Assembly: GCA_964654125.1 (NCBI GenBank) | Contig: CAZZGG010000002.1 | Location: 1 to 64,000, forward strand | Direction: 5' to 3' | DNA from: JAAYBY01 sp964654125 | GTDB taxonomy: Bacteria; Bacillota; Clostridia; Saccharofermentanales; UBA5734 | Length of the DNA stretch: 64,000 bases | Shown here: positions 8,947 to 17,064 of the stretch, in pieces | Numbering within the stretch: the stretch's first letter is position 1 | Layout: every line of letters begins with the position of its first letter | Position numbers and translations under genes: made by a program | The notes under the pieces: model-generated | Database searches by the model: none | What the model was told of the DNA's origin: nothing | Seen by the model: the letters and a program-made list of their open reading frames with translations, nothing else

Positions 8947-10203
8947 TCAGCCACCAGCCACCGCAAGATCATTGATATCTTTGGCCCGGCTGATAAAAAC
9001 CAGGCAAGCCAGATAAAGTAAGGCATTTAAAACAAAGGGCAAGGAACGGTTATAGTCAGACAAAAAACCGGCCAGCCAGCCAAAAGGTGAAGCGGCCATG
9101 ATCATGAGGGCATTAACCAGGCCATAGCCGCGTGCCCTTTCCTGGCTGTCCATGTTCAGGGCCAGCAAGGAATTGCGCCTGGGCCAGACCAGGGCATAGG
9201 CCAGGGCATCAAGCAGGGTGTAGCCCAAAAGCAGGCCGCGTCCCACATGCGGGGCTAAAAGCAATAGACCAGTGGTCAGGCAGTAGGTGAAAAGACCGGC
9301 CTTCAAGACTTGCTGCAAAGAAAAGCGAGCTAAAAACTGCTGTAAGCCGAAAATGAAAAAAAGCATGATGGCGGAACGGGCCATGGGGAAGTAGGCAATC
9401 AACCATTCAGGTATGGCGGCTTTTTGGGTGGCAAAGAGGGCAAAAAAGTTACTTGAGACCAGATTGGAAATCTGGATCAAAACAATCACCACCATGGTCT
9501 GCACAGTGGCTTTATTGCCTAAAAGCTGCTGTAAAACCTGTTTTTGACCAGTCAGCAGGGACCTGTATGGCAAATGCCTGGTCTCGGCCATCCTTTTTTG
9601 GCCATGCCTGGTCTCAGAGGACCAAAAATAAAGACCAGTGATCTTGGCCGAAATCAGGAAAAAAGAAAAGACCAGGATATAACGGATGGCTCTGACAAAG
9701 GGCATCTGCCTGATCAAGATCCCGGCCAGGGGAGCAAAGAAAACAGCCAAAAGACCGCTGATCGTGGCCCAGTTGTACATGTCGACGATCTGGTCCTGCT
9801 GGGCGTCTTCGACCAGCAGGCAGTTCCAGGCGGCTGACTCCACCTGGTAGACAGCCGCAAAAAAAGTATAGATTAAAAACCACCAGAAGTTTTGCGCAAA
9901 AATCAGGATCACGACCGGCAAAGACCAGCTGATCAGGCCAAAAACAAAGGTGGTCTGGCGCCGGCCTATCTTGTCGACCACAGGAGTGCCTAAAAGTGCT
10001 GTAAAAACTTGCACCACCATGCCAATGCTGAGCAGGAGGCCGATGCGGGCATCTGACAGGCCCTGATGGGCCATATACAAGCTGATAAAGGGGATGTAGA
10101 GGTTATAGCCTATACCCCAAAGCGGCTCTAGATAAATACAAGCCCTGGCATTGCCTTTTAGTTCCAGTAAAGACCGGATCAAAGGGTGCTGTCTTCTTGC
10201 CAC
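8947..10203 (-). CDS. Major facilitator superfamily transporter
   Basis: A 418-residue protein with 12 predicted membrane helices. It begins with GTG at 10203, preceded by AAAGGAT at 9 nt. The MFS signature loop between helices 2 and 3 is present as GTPVVDKIGRRQT, and a central hydrophilic loop around residues 200-225 separates the halves. It is the first gene of a five-gene operon with gaps of 15-17 nt and a promoter at 10241-10269. The substrate is unknown; the downstream glycosidase-like and deacylase genes suggest a sugar or oligosaccharide. Confidence 0.82.
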   Translation of the reverse strand: MARRQHPLIRSLLELKGNARACIYLEPLWGIGYNLYIPFISLYMAHQGLSDARIGLLLSIGMVVQVFTALLGTPVVDKIGRRQTTFVFGLISWSLPVVILIFAQNFWWFLIYTFFAAVYQVESAAWNCLLVEDAQQDQIVDMYNWATISGLLAVFFAPLAGILIRQMPFVRAIRYILVFSFFLISAKITGLYFWSSETRHGQKRMAETRHLPYRSLLTGQKQVLQQLLGNKATVQTMVVIVLIQISNLVSSNFFALFATQKAAIPEWLIAYFPMARSAIMLFFIFGLQQFLARFSLQQVLKAGLFTYCLTTGLLLLAPHVGRGLLLGYTLLDALAYALVWPRRNSLLALNMDSQERARGYGLVNALMIMAASPFGWLAGFLSDYNRSLPFVLNALLYLACLVFISRAKDINDLAVAGG

Positions 10204-10240
10204 TGTTTTTTAATCCTTTCCATGTGCGATCTCACTGCCG

Positions 10241-10269
10241 ATTATACAGATAGCATCAGCCCAGCACAA
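10241..10269 (-). promoter_or_regulatory. Promoter of the five-gene operon 10203-4433
   Basis: On the minus strand TTGTGC (10264-10269) and a perfect TATAAT (10241-10246) are spaced by 17 bases. The predicted transcription start near 10234 is about 30 nt before the GTG start of the MFS gene. Confidence 0.6.
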
Positions 10270-10272
10270 CAA

Positions 10273-10309
10273 GGCGACCAGCGCCAGGCAAAGCCTGGCG
10301 CTGGCCGCC
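10273..10309 (-). terminator. Strong hairpin after the coaX/ECF operon
   Basis: A perfect 12-bp stem (CCAGCGCCAGGC, 10278-10289, pairing with 10293-10304) closes an AAA loop and is extended by GGCG/CGCC across one mismatch. It lies about 25 nt past the ECF-gene stop. The following minus-strand bases (CTTGTTGT) are a weak uridine tract, so it may act as a pausing or RNA-end-protecting hairpin as much as a classic terminator. It separates this operon from the promoter at 10241. Confidence 0.55.
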
Positions 10310-10334
10310 AAGATAAAGTCTTTTCTCTTACTAT

Positions 10335-10961
10335 CTAGTTGCCTGATCTAGTTGCGGCTATTTTTTGGGTGGCAACATGCAGCCCCTTGGTCACACTGGC
10401 TCCCAACACCATGGTGGCAACAGCCTCTACGGCAGCATTAACTGTGATCAGGACTGCCAGGATATCCAGGGTTGTCTCACCAAAGCTGCGCAGGTATTCT
10501 GAATTGCCGAAAAGTAAAAATAAGCTTCCGACGAAAAGGACAGTATTGAGCAAAGCCCCGCTCAAGGAGGCAATGGTTGCCGCCACCGTATAAGCCATAT
10601 TCTTTTCTCTTTCAGGCCGGTAGAGGGCCCGGAAGATCAGGCCGGTCAGCCAGCCGACCAGGATCCGGGGTACTATAGTTAATATAAAGGTGTAAAAAGG
10701 ACTGATTGCCAATAAGGCCATGCCAAAGGGCGATGAAAAGGCTGTGGCAAAGCTGCTGACACCAAAGACCAGGCCAACAACAGCACCGCTGGCTGGACCG
10801 ACCAGGACAGCTGCCACAACAACAGGTATGGTTAAGAAGGTGATTTCAATCGGGCCTGCCCTGAGAAAGCCCAGGGGAGTGAAGGCCATGAGAAGAACGA
10901 TTGCTGACAGTATAGCCGTTTGTACCATCCACAGCGTGTTTGTTTTCTTGCTATTTTCCAT
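10335..10961 (-). CDS. ECF transporter S component, pantothenate-type candidate
   Basis: A 208-residue membrane protein with about six hydrophobic segments. The start is ATG 10961 with AAAGGAG 7 nt upstream; an earlier in-frame ATG at 10988 has no ribosome site. The N-terminal AILSAIVLLMAFTPLG and the following GPIEITFLTIPVVVAA, then GPASGAVVGLVFGVSS, are typical of the small substrate-binding S subunits of energy-coupling factor vitamin importers. These work with the shared EcfA/EcfA'/EcfT module, which is not in the window. It follows coaX by 45 nt, so pantothenate (PanT-like) is the most likely substrate, since CoaX uses pantothenate as its substrate. Sequence alone does not exclude another vitamin. 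Confidence 0.75.
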   Translation of the reverse strand: MENSKKTNTLWMVQTAILSAIVLLMAFTPLGFLRAGPIEITFLTIPVVVAAVLVGPASGAVVGLVFGVSSFATAFSSPFGMALLAISPFYTFILTIVPRILVGWLTGLIFRALYRPEREKNMAYTVAATIASLSGALLNTVLFVGSLFLLFGNSEYLRSFGETTLDILAVLITVNAAVEAVATMVLGASVTKGLHVATQKIAATRSGN

Positions 10962-11006
10962 TTTTCTGCTCCTTTGCTGTCGCCCCATTAGCTGGGTGCA
11001 ACGCTT

Positions 11007-11786
11007 TTATTTTTTCGGTTGATTCAAGGCAAAGATCCTGTTTAAGCCGCTAAAGGCCAGTTGCTGGTCCAGGTTGATCCCGGCCTGCCTTTGGCAAAAG
11101 GGCACGACTTGAGCAGCATATCTGCCGGTTGCTATGATAGTAAGTTCATTATTCCACTCAGCCTTGATCCGGTCAAGCAGGCCGTCGATCATGGCGGCGT
11201 GGCCGTATATAATACCACTGGCCATGGCCTCCAGGGTGTTTTTCCCCAAAAGGCGGCGCGGGGCCTGCAAATCAAGCCGGGGCAGTTCAGCAGCATTTTG
11301 TGACAAGGCATCCAGGGAGGAACGGATGCCGGGGCAGATGATCACCCCGCAAAGCTCCTTGTTCTCGTTGACTGCGGCCAGGGTTGAGGCAGTGCCAAAG
11401 TCCAGCACCAGGAGCGGTCCAGGGTAGCGCTCTAAGGCACCAACAGCATTGGCAACAATATCAGCCCCGACCTGGGAGGGGATATCAGTCCTGATCGAAA
11501 GGCCGCTTTTTATGCCAGGCCCCAGTATAAGAGGGCTGGTTTGAAATAGACTGGCCAGGGCCTGACTGAGCACTGGTCCTAAAGGCCTGACTACACTGGC
11601 AATAATTGCCCCGTTTATTTGAGAAAGATCCAACTCCTGCCTGGTCATAAGGCCGCTGATGATCAGGGCGTATTCATCAGCTGTGCGCCTGACATCCGTG
11701 GCCAGCCGGGCTGAGTAGACCAGGCGATCCCGGTCCAGTAAACCGATACTTATATCTGTGTTCTCAATAATGCAGGCAAAAAGCAT
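11007..11786 (-). CDS. coaX: Type III pantothenate kinase (CoaX) with an altered phosphate-1 motif
   Basis: A 259-residue ASKHA-fold protein of normal CoaX length, with AGGAGGG six bases before ATG. CoaX phosphorylates pantothenate, the first step of CoA synthesis. Recognisable motifs are GADIVANAVGA (pantothenate-site Asp) and LVLDFGTASTLA (phosphate-2 Asp), then the CPGI and GIIYGHAAMIDGLL segments of the dimer interface. The first motif is abnormal: the usual D-x-G-N-T-N near residue 6 reads I-I-E-N-T-D, so the conserved Asp and Gly are replaced by Ile and Glu. The enzyme may still work, may use another cation geometry, or may have become regulatory. It is first in an operon with the ECF S component, behind its own promoter (11807-11836). 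Confidence 0.85.
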   Translation of the reverse strand: MLFACIIENTDISIGLLDRDRLVYSARLATDVRRTADEYALIISGLMTRQELDLSQINGAIIASVVRPLGPVLSQALASLFQTSPLILGPGIKSGLSIRTDIPSQVGADIVANAVGALERYPGPLLVLDFGTASTLAAVNENKELCGVIICPGIRSSLDALSQNAAELPRLDLQAPRRLLGKNTLEAMASGIIYGHAAMIDGLLDRIKAEWNNELTIIATGRYAAQVVPFCQRQAGINLDQQLAFSGLNRIFALNQPKK

Positions 11787-11806
11787 GGCGACACCCTCCT
11801 AGGCGC

Positions 11807-11836
11807 AGTATAGGTCATTTTTTGCCTGGCTGCCAC
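11807..11836 (-). promoter_or_regulatory. coaX promoter
   Basis: On the minus strand GTGGCA (11831-11836) and TATACT (11807-11812) are spaced by 18 bases. The predicted start near 11800 leaves a 14-nt leader that just includes the AGGAGGG ribosome site. Confidence 0.5.
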
Positions 11837-11870
11837 TTTTTTTGTTACCAAAATAGTCGTTCATTATTTT

Positions 11871-11899
11871 TTCACTTTTTTCAGCAGATCAGCTATACT
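11871..11899 (+). promoter_or_regulatory. Promoter of the histidine phosphatase gene
   Basis: TTCACT (11871-11876) and TATACT (11894-11899) are separated by 17 bases, and the start codon follows at 11934. Upstream sequence is A/T-rich, as in an UP element. It is back to back with the coaX promoter in the same 147-bp gap. Confidence 0.55.
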
Positions 11900-11933
11900 T
11901 AAAGCCTGATTAACTATAGGAGAAGCTGAAGAT

Positions 11934-12644
11934 ATGCCACAAAACAATGATTATTCTTTCGAACTCTACTTGATCAGGCATGCTGAATCCATGACTAACG
12001 CTGGCCTGATCCCCTTGGATACTACAGGTTTGTATCGTTATAATTCGGGCCTCAGCGAGCAAGGCCAGCAACAGGCCAGCCTGCTGGGCCAAAGGTTAAG
12101 CAGTATTAAATTCGATCATATCCTGGCCAGCTCGCTCAGCCGCGCCGCCCGCACAGCCGGACAGGTTGCCAGCCGGCAGCCGCTAAACGGTGCCAGAACT
12201 ATCGAAATTGTACCGGAGCTGGCCGAGTGCGGCATCCCACAGATCGATGAAAGCTTTAATATCACAGATTTGTATAATGATCTGGATCAGGAGCACCCAG
12301 TCAGCCTAGCCCCACACTGGCAAAACAAAGACCAGATCCTTTATTTTTCTGATCAGGCTACTGATGCTGACCATTTTGCCAGAGCAGCCTTTATCACAGA
12401 CTACCTGACCGGCAGGTTTGGCCGGCAGGAAAAGATAGCTGTCGTGGCCCATTGCATCTTCAACCGCTTCCTGATCTGCCACTTACTGGGCTTAAAAGAG
12501 GTTGCCAGCTTCCGCCTGGCCTATAATACCAGCGTGAGCAAGTTTGTCTTCAGCAAAGAAAACGGCACCGATCCCACCAGCCGGATGTTCTATTTTAATG
12601 ATGTCAGCCATCTATTAGAACAGCTACCGGCCGATTATCACTAG
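11934..12644 (+). CDS. Histidine phosphatase family protein (phosphoglycerate-mutase-like)
   Basis: A 236-residue protein whose second strand carries LIRHAES, the RHG-type catalytic motif with His16 as phosphate acceptor. Further conserved parts are LSEQGQQQASLLGQRL, the Ser/Arg segment ASSLSRAARTAGQ, and AVVAHCIFNRFL with the second catalytic His. Branch-1 members are phosphatases or mutases acting on small phosphorylated metabolites such as alpha-ribazole phosphate or sugar phosphates. AGGAG lies 10 nt upstream of ATG. The gene is alone on its strand, divergent from coaX. The substrate is not predictable from sequence. Confidence 0.85.
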   Translation: MPQNNDYSFELYLIRHAESMTNAGLIPLDTTGLYRYNSGLSEQGQQQASLLGQRLSSIKFDHILASSLSRAARTAGQVASRQPLNGARTIEIVPELAECGIPQIDESFNITDLYNDLDQEHPVSLAPHWQNKDQILYFSDQATDADHFARAAFITDYLTGRFGRQEKIAVVAHCIFNRFLICHLLGLKEVASFRLAYNTSVSKFVFSKENGTDPTSRMFYFNDVSHLLEQLPADYH

Positions 12645-12946
12645 AGCGAGAATTTTTATTGTTCAGTTGGACCAATGCTGGATGAAAAGCTGCGATCTTT
12701 TTCAAATATATCAAGAAGAGCCGGATATATCTGGTTCTTTTTATTGCCAGCAGATAATCAGGATAACATGCAAGGCGGATAATCTGGCCCTTAGCATAAT
12801 CGAGCGCAAATTTTTACCTGTACTTGCCATTGGCAAGGCACGATCTGATATACTGCACTTAACTGAGAATGCAGCCCAACATGGAGTCATGCGGGCATTA
12901 CAGATTCATACAAACAGCGAGCAGGCAGGCAAGGCCGGAGGGCAAA
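12645..12946. other. Intergenic region of 302 bp with candidate promoter/operator
   Basis: No open frame here has a ribosome site or recognisable product. A plus-strand frame from 12667 is compositionally unlike protein and is not called. The region holds the perfect inverted repeat CTTGCCATTGGCAAG at 12823-12837 and a possible promoter for the URO-D gene. Confidence 0.5.
12823..12854 (+). promoter_or_regulatory. Candidate promoter overlapped by an inverted-repeat operator
   Basis: TTGCCA (12824-12829) could serve as -35 with GATATA (12847-12852, 17-bp spacing) or TATACT (12849-12854, 19-bp spacing) as -10. The -35 is embedded in a perfect 7-bp inverted repeat with a one-base centre (12823-12837). 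A repressor bound there would block the promoter; LacI-family sites often have this size and symmetry, but no such regulator is in the window. Confidence 0.4.
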
Positions 12947-13987
12947 ATGAGCTATAAATGCAATGGAATTGAGCTGCAGCCAATCGTTGAAATCTACCAC
13001 GATGTTATCCCCTATCTGGCGGGGATTTCCTCTTATGATTTTTTCATGAGTCCAGAAAAATGTGCCCAAGCCTGGCGGACTGCCACGAGACGGCTGCAAA
13101 ATGATTTTGCCGATCTTTTTCCCCTGCGCAAGCCAGCGCCAGCACCCTTGTCATATGGCCATCTGGTCTGTTTAGGCGCACCTGTTCTTGTCCCAAAGGA
13201 TGGGGAGCCAAATATTAAGCCTTTTGCATCTTCTCTAGATGCAGGCCTGGAGATCTTGTCTGAGAAAAAAAGTAGTGATTTCACCAAAAATGAATGGTTC
13301 TCACATTATCTGTCGACTTGGCACTACCTGAAAGAACAATTCCCGGCAGAAAATATTCCCTTTTCCGGCTTCGGTGTGGAGGGGCCATTAACCTCAGCAG
13401 TTCTGATGCGGGGCCAGGATTTTTTACTAGACCTATACGATGAACCCGAAAAGAGCAAGCATTTTTTAGTACTCTTGACGGACAGCATAATTGATTTTGT
13501 TAAGCTGACACGGCGCATTAATAACGCAGCAGAAATACAGGACTCAGCAGGAATAGCTGATGATTTTGCCAGTCTTGTCCCTCCAGCCATGTGGCCGAAA
13601 TTTGTCTTGCCATTTCTAGAGCAGCAGTATGCAGGACTGACAAATGGCAAAAACAGGTTCCTGCATCTGGAAAATCTGTCAGCCAGACATTTGCCTCTGC
13701 TCAAAGAACTGAAGCTTAATCATTTCCAGCCTTCTGTAGCTAATATGCTAACTTTGACTGATATGAAAAATCTGCTTGATCCTGCCATCAGCTTTGACTG
13801 GTTGCTTTATTCATACCACATCACAGACATGACAGATGAGCAGATCCAAGCATGGGTTGATGGAGCTGTTGCAGCAGGAGTTAGCCTGATCAGAACCCAG
13901 TTCGGAGCTTATGCTTATCAGGTGAACCAAATAGATCGCATTAAGGCGTTTTTTAGAGCATTTGAAAAATATCGTGTCTCGCTTTAA
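12947..13987 (+). CDS. URO-D-family protein (uroporphyrinogen decarboxylase/methyltransferase superfamily)
   Basis: A 346-residue TIM-barrel protein. The start is ATG 12947 with GGAGG five bases upstream; an in-frame ATG at 12869 has no ribosome site. Features of the superfamily include the FGVEGPLTSAVLMRGQDFLLDLYDEPEKSKHFL segment (substrate-pocket loop and helix), then FLHLENLSARHLPLLKEL and the C-terminal GAVAAGVSLIRTQFGAY. True HemE residues are absent and no other haem genes are nearby, so it is unlikely to be a haem enzyme. The superfamily also includes corrinoid methyltransferases (MtaA, CmuA) and many uncharacterised proteins in anaerobes. It differs from the two other URO-D proteins here (39150 and 51066), and its His-containing motif near residue 250 (LHLENL) is not the H-x-D-G seen in those. 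Confidence 0.7.
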   Translation: MSYKCNGIELQPIVEIYHDVIPYLAGISSYDFFMSPEKCAQAWRTATRRLQNDFADLFPLRKPAPAPLSYGHLVCLGAPVLVPKDGEPNIKPFASSLDAGLEILSEKKSSDFTKNEWFSHYLSTWHYLKEQFPAENIPFSGFGVEGPLTSAVLMRGQDFLLDLYDEPEKSKHFLVLLTDSIIDFVKLTRRINNAAEIQDSAGIADDFASLVPPAMWPKFVLPFLEQQYAGLTNGKNRFLHLENLSARHLPLLKELKLNHFQPSVANMLTLTDMKNLLDPAISFDWLLYSYHITDMTDEQIQAWVDGAVAAGVSLIRTQFGAYAYQVNQIDRIKAFFRAFEKYRVSL

Positions 13988-14010
13988 TGGATAAGCAGCG
14001 CCCTGGCCGG

Positions 14011-14040
14011 TTGACAAGAACAGGCTGGTATAGCTATACT
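14011..14040 (+). promoter_or_regulatory. Near-consensus promoter of the TRAP transporter operon
   Basis: A perfect TTGACA (14011-14016) and TATACT (14035-14040) are spaced by 18 bases. The -10 box overlaps the palindrome GTATAGCTATAC (14028-14039), a possible repressor site. Transcription would begin near 14047, giving a leader of about 150 nt before dctP. Confidence 0.65.
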
Positions 14041-14196
14041 TGGCCTTGTAGCACAGTAAAATGGTAGTTCCTGATCATGTCATGCAAGTAGAATGGTAGG
14101 ATGGAAGTAAATGCATTTTTCGATCTGTCGATCTGACAGGCATTTCCACCTTGCGGCATGGTTATGGACCATGTGAGAAGCGAGGGGGATTTTTTT

Positions 14197-15240
14197 ATGT
14201 CTAGCAGAAGCAGGATGCTTATTTTGCTGCCAGCTTTAGTTTTAACGTTGGCTTTAGTTCTGGCTGGCTGTCAGGTGGAGGGTAAGGCTCAGTATAAACT
14301 GACTTTAGCCCACTTTTTTCCAGCCAGCCATCCGGCAGAAACCGTCCTTATCAAGGAGTGGAGCCAGGCTCTCAGTGCAGCGACAGACGGACAGCTAATC
14401 ATTGAGAGCTATCCCGGTGAGTCTTTGGCCAAGGCAGCGGATATCTATAACAGTGTCGTCTCAGGCGTGGCAGATATCGGCCTTTCCTGCTATTCCTACA
14501 CTCCAGGCCGCTTTCCAGTCATGGAGGCTTTTGAACTGCCTGGAGTCAGCTACAACAACTCCAAGGCAGCCAGCATGGTGGCCTGGGAAGGTGCCCACCT
14601 GCTCCAGCCAGCCGAGCTGCAGGACACCCACCTGCTCATGCTCCTGGCTACCGGACCTGGTGATCTCTTCAGCAAGAGCCCCATCAAGAGCCTGGCTGAC
14701 CTGGCTGGCCAGGAAGTGCGAGCCACTGGCATCAGTGCCGAGACAATCAGCTGCCTGGGTGGTGTTCCAGTCGGCATGCCCCAGTCCGACACCTACGATG
14801 CCCTGGCCAAAGGTGTTGTCAAAGCCAACCTCTCGCCGATCGAAGTGCTGAAGGGCTGGAAACATGCCGAAGTGACTGACTACATAACCAGGACACCTTT
14901 TGCCTACAACACCTTGTTTTTCGTGACTATGAATCAGGCTGCCTGGGACAGGCTGCCCCAGGAGCTGCAGGCAACACTGGAGCAAATCAGCACAAAATTT
15001 CAAGAAGAAACCGCAGCTTCCTTATGGGACAAGCAAAATGAAGAAGCCCTGGCCTATGCCCTGGACGAAGAAAAAATGACAGTGATTGAGCTGTCAGAAG
15101 CTGAAACAGAGCTCTGGCTGGCAAAAATCAGGCCCCTGCAAGCAGAATATCAAAAAAAGCTGGCCGGTCTGGGTCTGGACAACGATCCTTTCAGCACAAT
15201 ATTTGACCTGGCAGAAAAATATAATGGGATCTACAAATAA
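14197..15240 (+). CDS. dctP: TRAP transporter solute-binding lipoprotein (DctP-type)
   Basis: A 347-residue extracytoplasmic receptor. I use ATG 14197, preceded by GAGGGGG at 8 nt, rather than an in-frame start at 14158. Residues 1-25 are a lipoprotein signal peptide ending in LAGC (lipidated Cys25), as expected for a Gram-positive binding protein. The mature part has the DctP pattern: YKLTLAHFFPASHPAE at the N-terminus, GVADIGLSCYSYTPGRFPVMEAFELPG, then the selectivity-helix region around LADLAGQEVRATG, whose Arg normally binds the ligand carboxylate. TRAP systems import organic acids with a sodium gradient. The ligand class here is probably a carboxylate such as a uronate or keto acid, given the surrounding sugar genes. 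Confidence 0.9.
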   Translation: MSSRSRMLILLPALVLTLALVLAGCQVEGKAQYKLTLAHFFPASHPAETVLIKEWSQALSAATDGQLIIESYPGESLAKAADIYNSVVSGVADIGLSCYSYTPGRFPVMEAFELPGVSYNNSKAASMVAWEGAHLLQPAELQDTHLLMLLATGPGDLFSKSPIKSLADLAGQEVRATGISAETISCLGGVPVGMPQSDTYDALAKGVVKANLSPIEVLKGWKHAEVTDYITRTPFAYNTLFFVTMNQAAWDRLPQELQATLEQISTKFQEETAASLWDKQNEEALAYALDEEKMTVIELSEAETELWLAKIRPLQAEYQKKLAGLGLDNDPFSTIFDLAEKYNGIYK

Positions 15241-15256
15241 GCCGGAAAGGAAATCT

Positions 15257-15760
15257 ATGTCCAAATCAGCTCTAGACAAATTCAGCCGGGCATTAGAAAA
15301 ACTGGCCAGCTGGCTCAACATCATTGCCTGTGCAGGTCTGGTGGCCCTCATGCTGCTGGTCACGCTCAATGTCATTTTGCGGGCAGCCTTCAAATACCCC
15401 CTAGCCGGCAGCTATGACATTTCCGGTTTTTTGACCATCATCATCATCGGCTTTGCCCTGGCCTACTGCACTGTCAACGATGGCCAGATTGAGCTCAGTT
15501 ATTTTATTGCTAAAACCAGTCCCAGGACTAGAAAAATCATCACACTGGCCGGTGACATCTTCTCAGCCCTGCTGCTGGCTGCCTATAGCTATGCCCTGCT
15601 GGATCTGGGCAGCCGGTTGCAAAAGACAGGCGAAGCATCAGTCACCACCAAGACGCCTCTTTTTATTTTTGTTTATCTGCTGGCTTTTTGCTTTGCCGTC
15701 TTAGCCCTGACTGTCCTGGCCAGAAGTTTTTCCAGATCTGCTAAAGGAGCCACAAAATGA
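15257..15760 (+). CDS. dctQ: TRAP transporter small membrane subunit (DctQ-type)
   Basis: A 167-residue protein with four membrane helices, the size and topology of DctQ. ATG 15257 has AAAGGA five bases upstream; the open frame extends further upstream inside dctP but without a start site. The first long helix, then SYDISGFLTIIIIGFALAYC and the DGQIELSYFIAK loop, are characteristic of the subunit. It forms the membrane complex with the large subunit that follows, and their genes overlap by 4 bp (ATGA), implying translational coupling. Confidence 0.9.
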   Translation: MSKSALDKFSRALEKLASWLNIIACAGLVALMLLVTLNVILRAAFKYPLAGSYDISGFLTIIIIGFALAYCTVNDGQIELSYFIAKTSPRTRKIITLAGDIFSALLLAAYSYALLDLGSRLQKTGEASVTTKTPLFIFVYLLAFCFAVLALTVLARSFSRSAKGATK

Positions 15761-17064
15761 CACCTGAGTTAATTGGATTAAGCGGTATTGTTATCTTTTT
15801 TCTCTTGATTTTTTTAAAAATCCCCATCGCCTATGCCATGATGGCTGTTGGCCTGGCCGGCTTTGCTGCCATCACATCATTCAGTGCTGCCCTGAGCATG
15901 GCCAGTGCTGACATCTTCAGTTCCTTCTCTACCTACTCCTTAAGTGTCATCCCCATGTTCATCTGGATGGGTTTTATTGCCTTTTATTCCGGTGTCGGCA
16001 GCAGCCTTTATAACTTCACCTACAAGCTGATCGGCCACAAAAAAGGCGGCCTGGCTATGGCCACCCAGATTGCCTGCGCCATCTTTGGCACCATCTGCGG
16101 TTCCAACACAGCCACTGCCGCCACCATGGGCGCTATCGCCCTGCCGGAAATGAGAAAATATAACTACGACGATTCACTCTCCTCCGCCAGCGTAGCTGCC
16201 GGCGGTGCCCTGGGTGTGCTGATCCCGCCCAGCGTCATATTTATCGTTTATGGCATCCAGACAGAGCAGTCGATCGGCAAGCTCTTCATCGCCGGCATTA
16301 TACCGGGTCTTTTACTGATGCTGCTTTACATCCTGACCATTTTAATCCAGGTCAGAATCAAACCCGAGATCGCCCCGGCCGGACCACGTTTTGGCTGGAA
16401 GGATAGGATAAGCAGCCTGGGAGGCGGTCTTTTTGAAATCCTCTTCACCTTCATCATATCCTTAGGCGGCCTCTTTGCCGGTTTTTTCACGCCTACAGAA
16501 GCCGGTGCTGTCGGGGTGGCCAGTATCCTGCTGGTGACACTACTGCGCCGCCAGCTAAATTGGCAGGGCTTTAAAGACTCGCTCCTGGCTACCGCCAAAA
16601 CCACAGCCATGATCATGCTGGTCGTGGCTGCAGCAATAGTCTTCGGCCGTTTCATAGCTATCAGCCGCCTGCCCTTCGCCTTGGCCAGCTGGGCCGGTTC
16701 GTTGACCCTGCCACCCTTTTTAGTCTTAGGCGTAATCCTGCTGATCTACCTGCTTTTAGGCTGCGTCATCGACGCCCTGGCCCTGATCCTTTTAACCATC
16801 CCCATCTTCTACCCTGTGGCAGTCGATGTGCTGGGCTATGATCCGATCTGGTTTGGTGTCATCATCGTCCTGATCGTGGCTTTGGGTGTCATCACGCCCC
16901 CGGTCGGCATGAATGTCTTCATCATCCAGGGTGTTGTCAAGGACCTTAAGGTCGAGACTATCTTTCAAGGTGTCTGGCCTTTTGTCATCGCTCTTTTTGT
17001 TTGCATCGCCATCCTGGTCCTCTTCCCCCAGCTGGTCTTTTTCCTGCCGGCACTGGTCAGTTAA
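15757..17064 (+). CDS. dctM: TRAP transporter large permease subunit (DctM-type)
   Basis: A 435-residue membrane protein with about 11-12 helices and standard DctM length. Family sequences present include FLKIPIAYAMMAVG near the N-terminus, CAIFGTICGSNTATAATMGAIALPEM, the GALGVLIPPSVIFIVYG loop, FTPTEAGAVGV, and GVITPPVGMNVF in the second half. The two repeats with GSN/TPTEAG and ITPPVG-type hairpins hold the sodium and substrate sites. It completes the three-gene TRAP operon and converges on bcp, whose stop overlaps its own by 4 bp. Confidence 0.92.
   Translation: MTPELIGLSGIVIFFLLIFLKIPIAYAMMAVGLAGFAAITSFSAALSMASADIFSSFSTYSLSVIPMFIWMGFIAFYSGVGSSLYNFTYKLIGHKKGGLAMATQIACAIFGTICGSNTATAATMGAIALPEMRKYNYDDSLSSASVAAGGALGVLIPPSVIFIVYGIQTEQSIGKLFIAGIIPGLLLMLLYILTILIQVRIKPEIAPAGPRFGWKDRISSLGGGLFEILFTFIISLGGLFAGFFTPTEAGAVGVASILLVTLLRRQLNWQGFKDSLLATAKTTAMIMLVVAAAIVFGRFIAISRLPFALASWAGSLTLPPFLVLGVILLIYLLLGCVIDALALILLTIPIFYPVAVDVLGYDPIWFGVIIVLIVALGVITPPVGMNVFIIQGVVKDLKVETIFQGVWPFVIALFVCIAILVLFPQLVFFLPALVS

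Noticed and set aside
12667..12957. A 96-codon plus-strand frame before the URO-D gene
   Set aside because: No ribosome site, no recognisable domain, and it spans the candidate promoter and operator.
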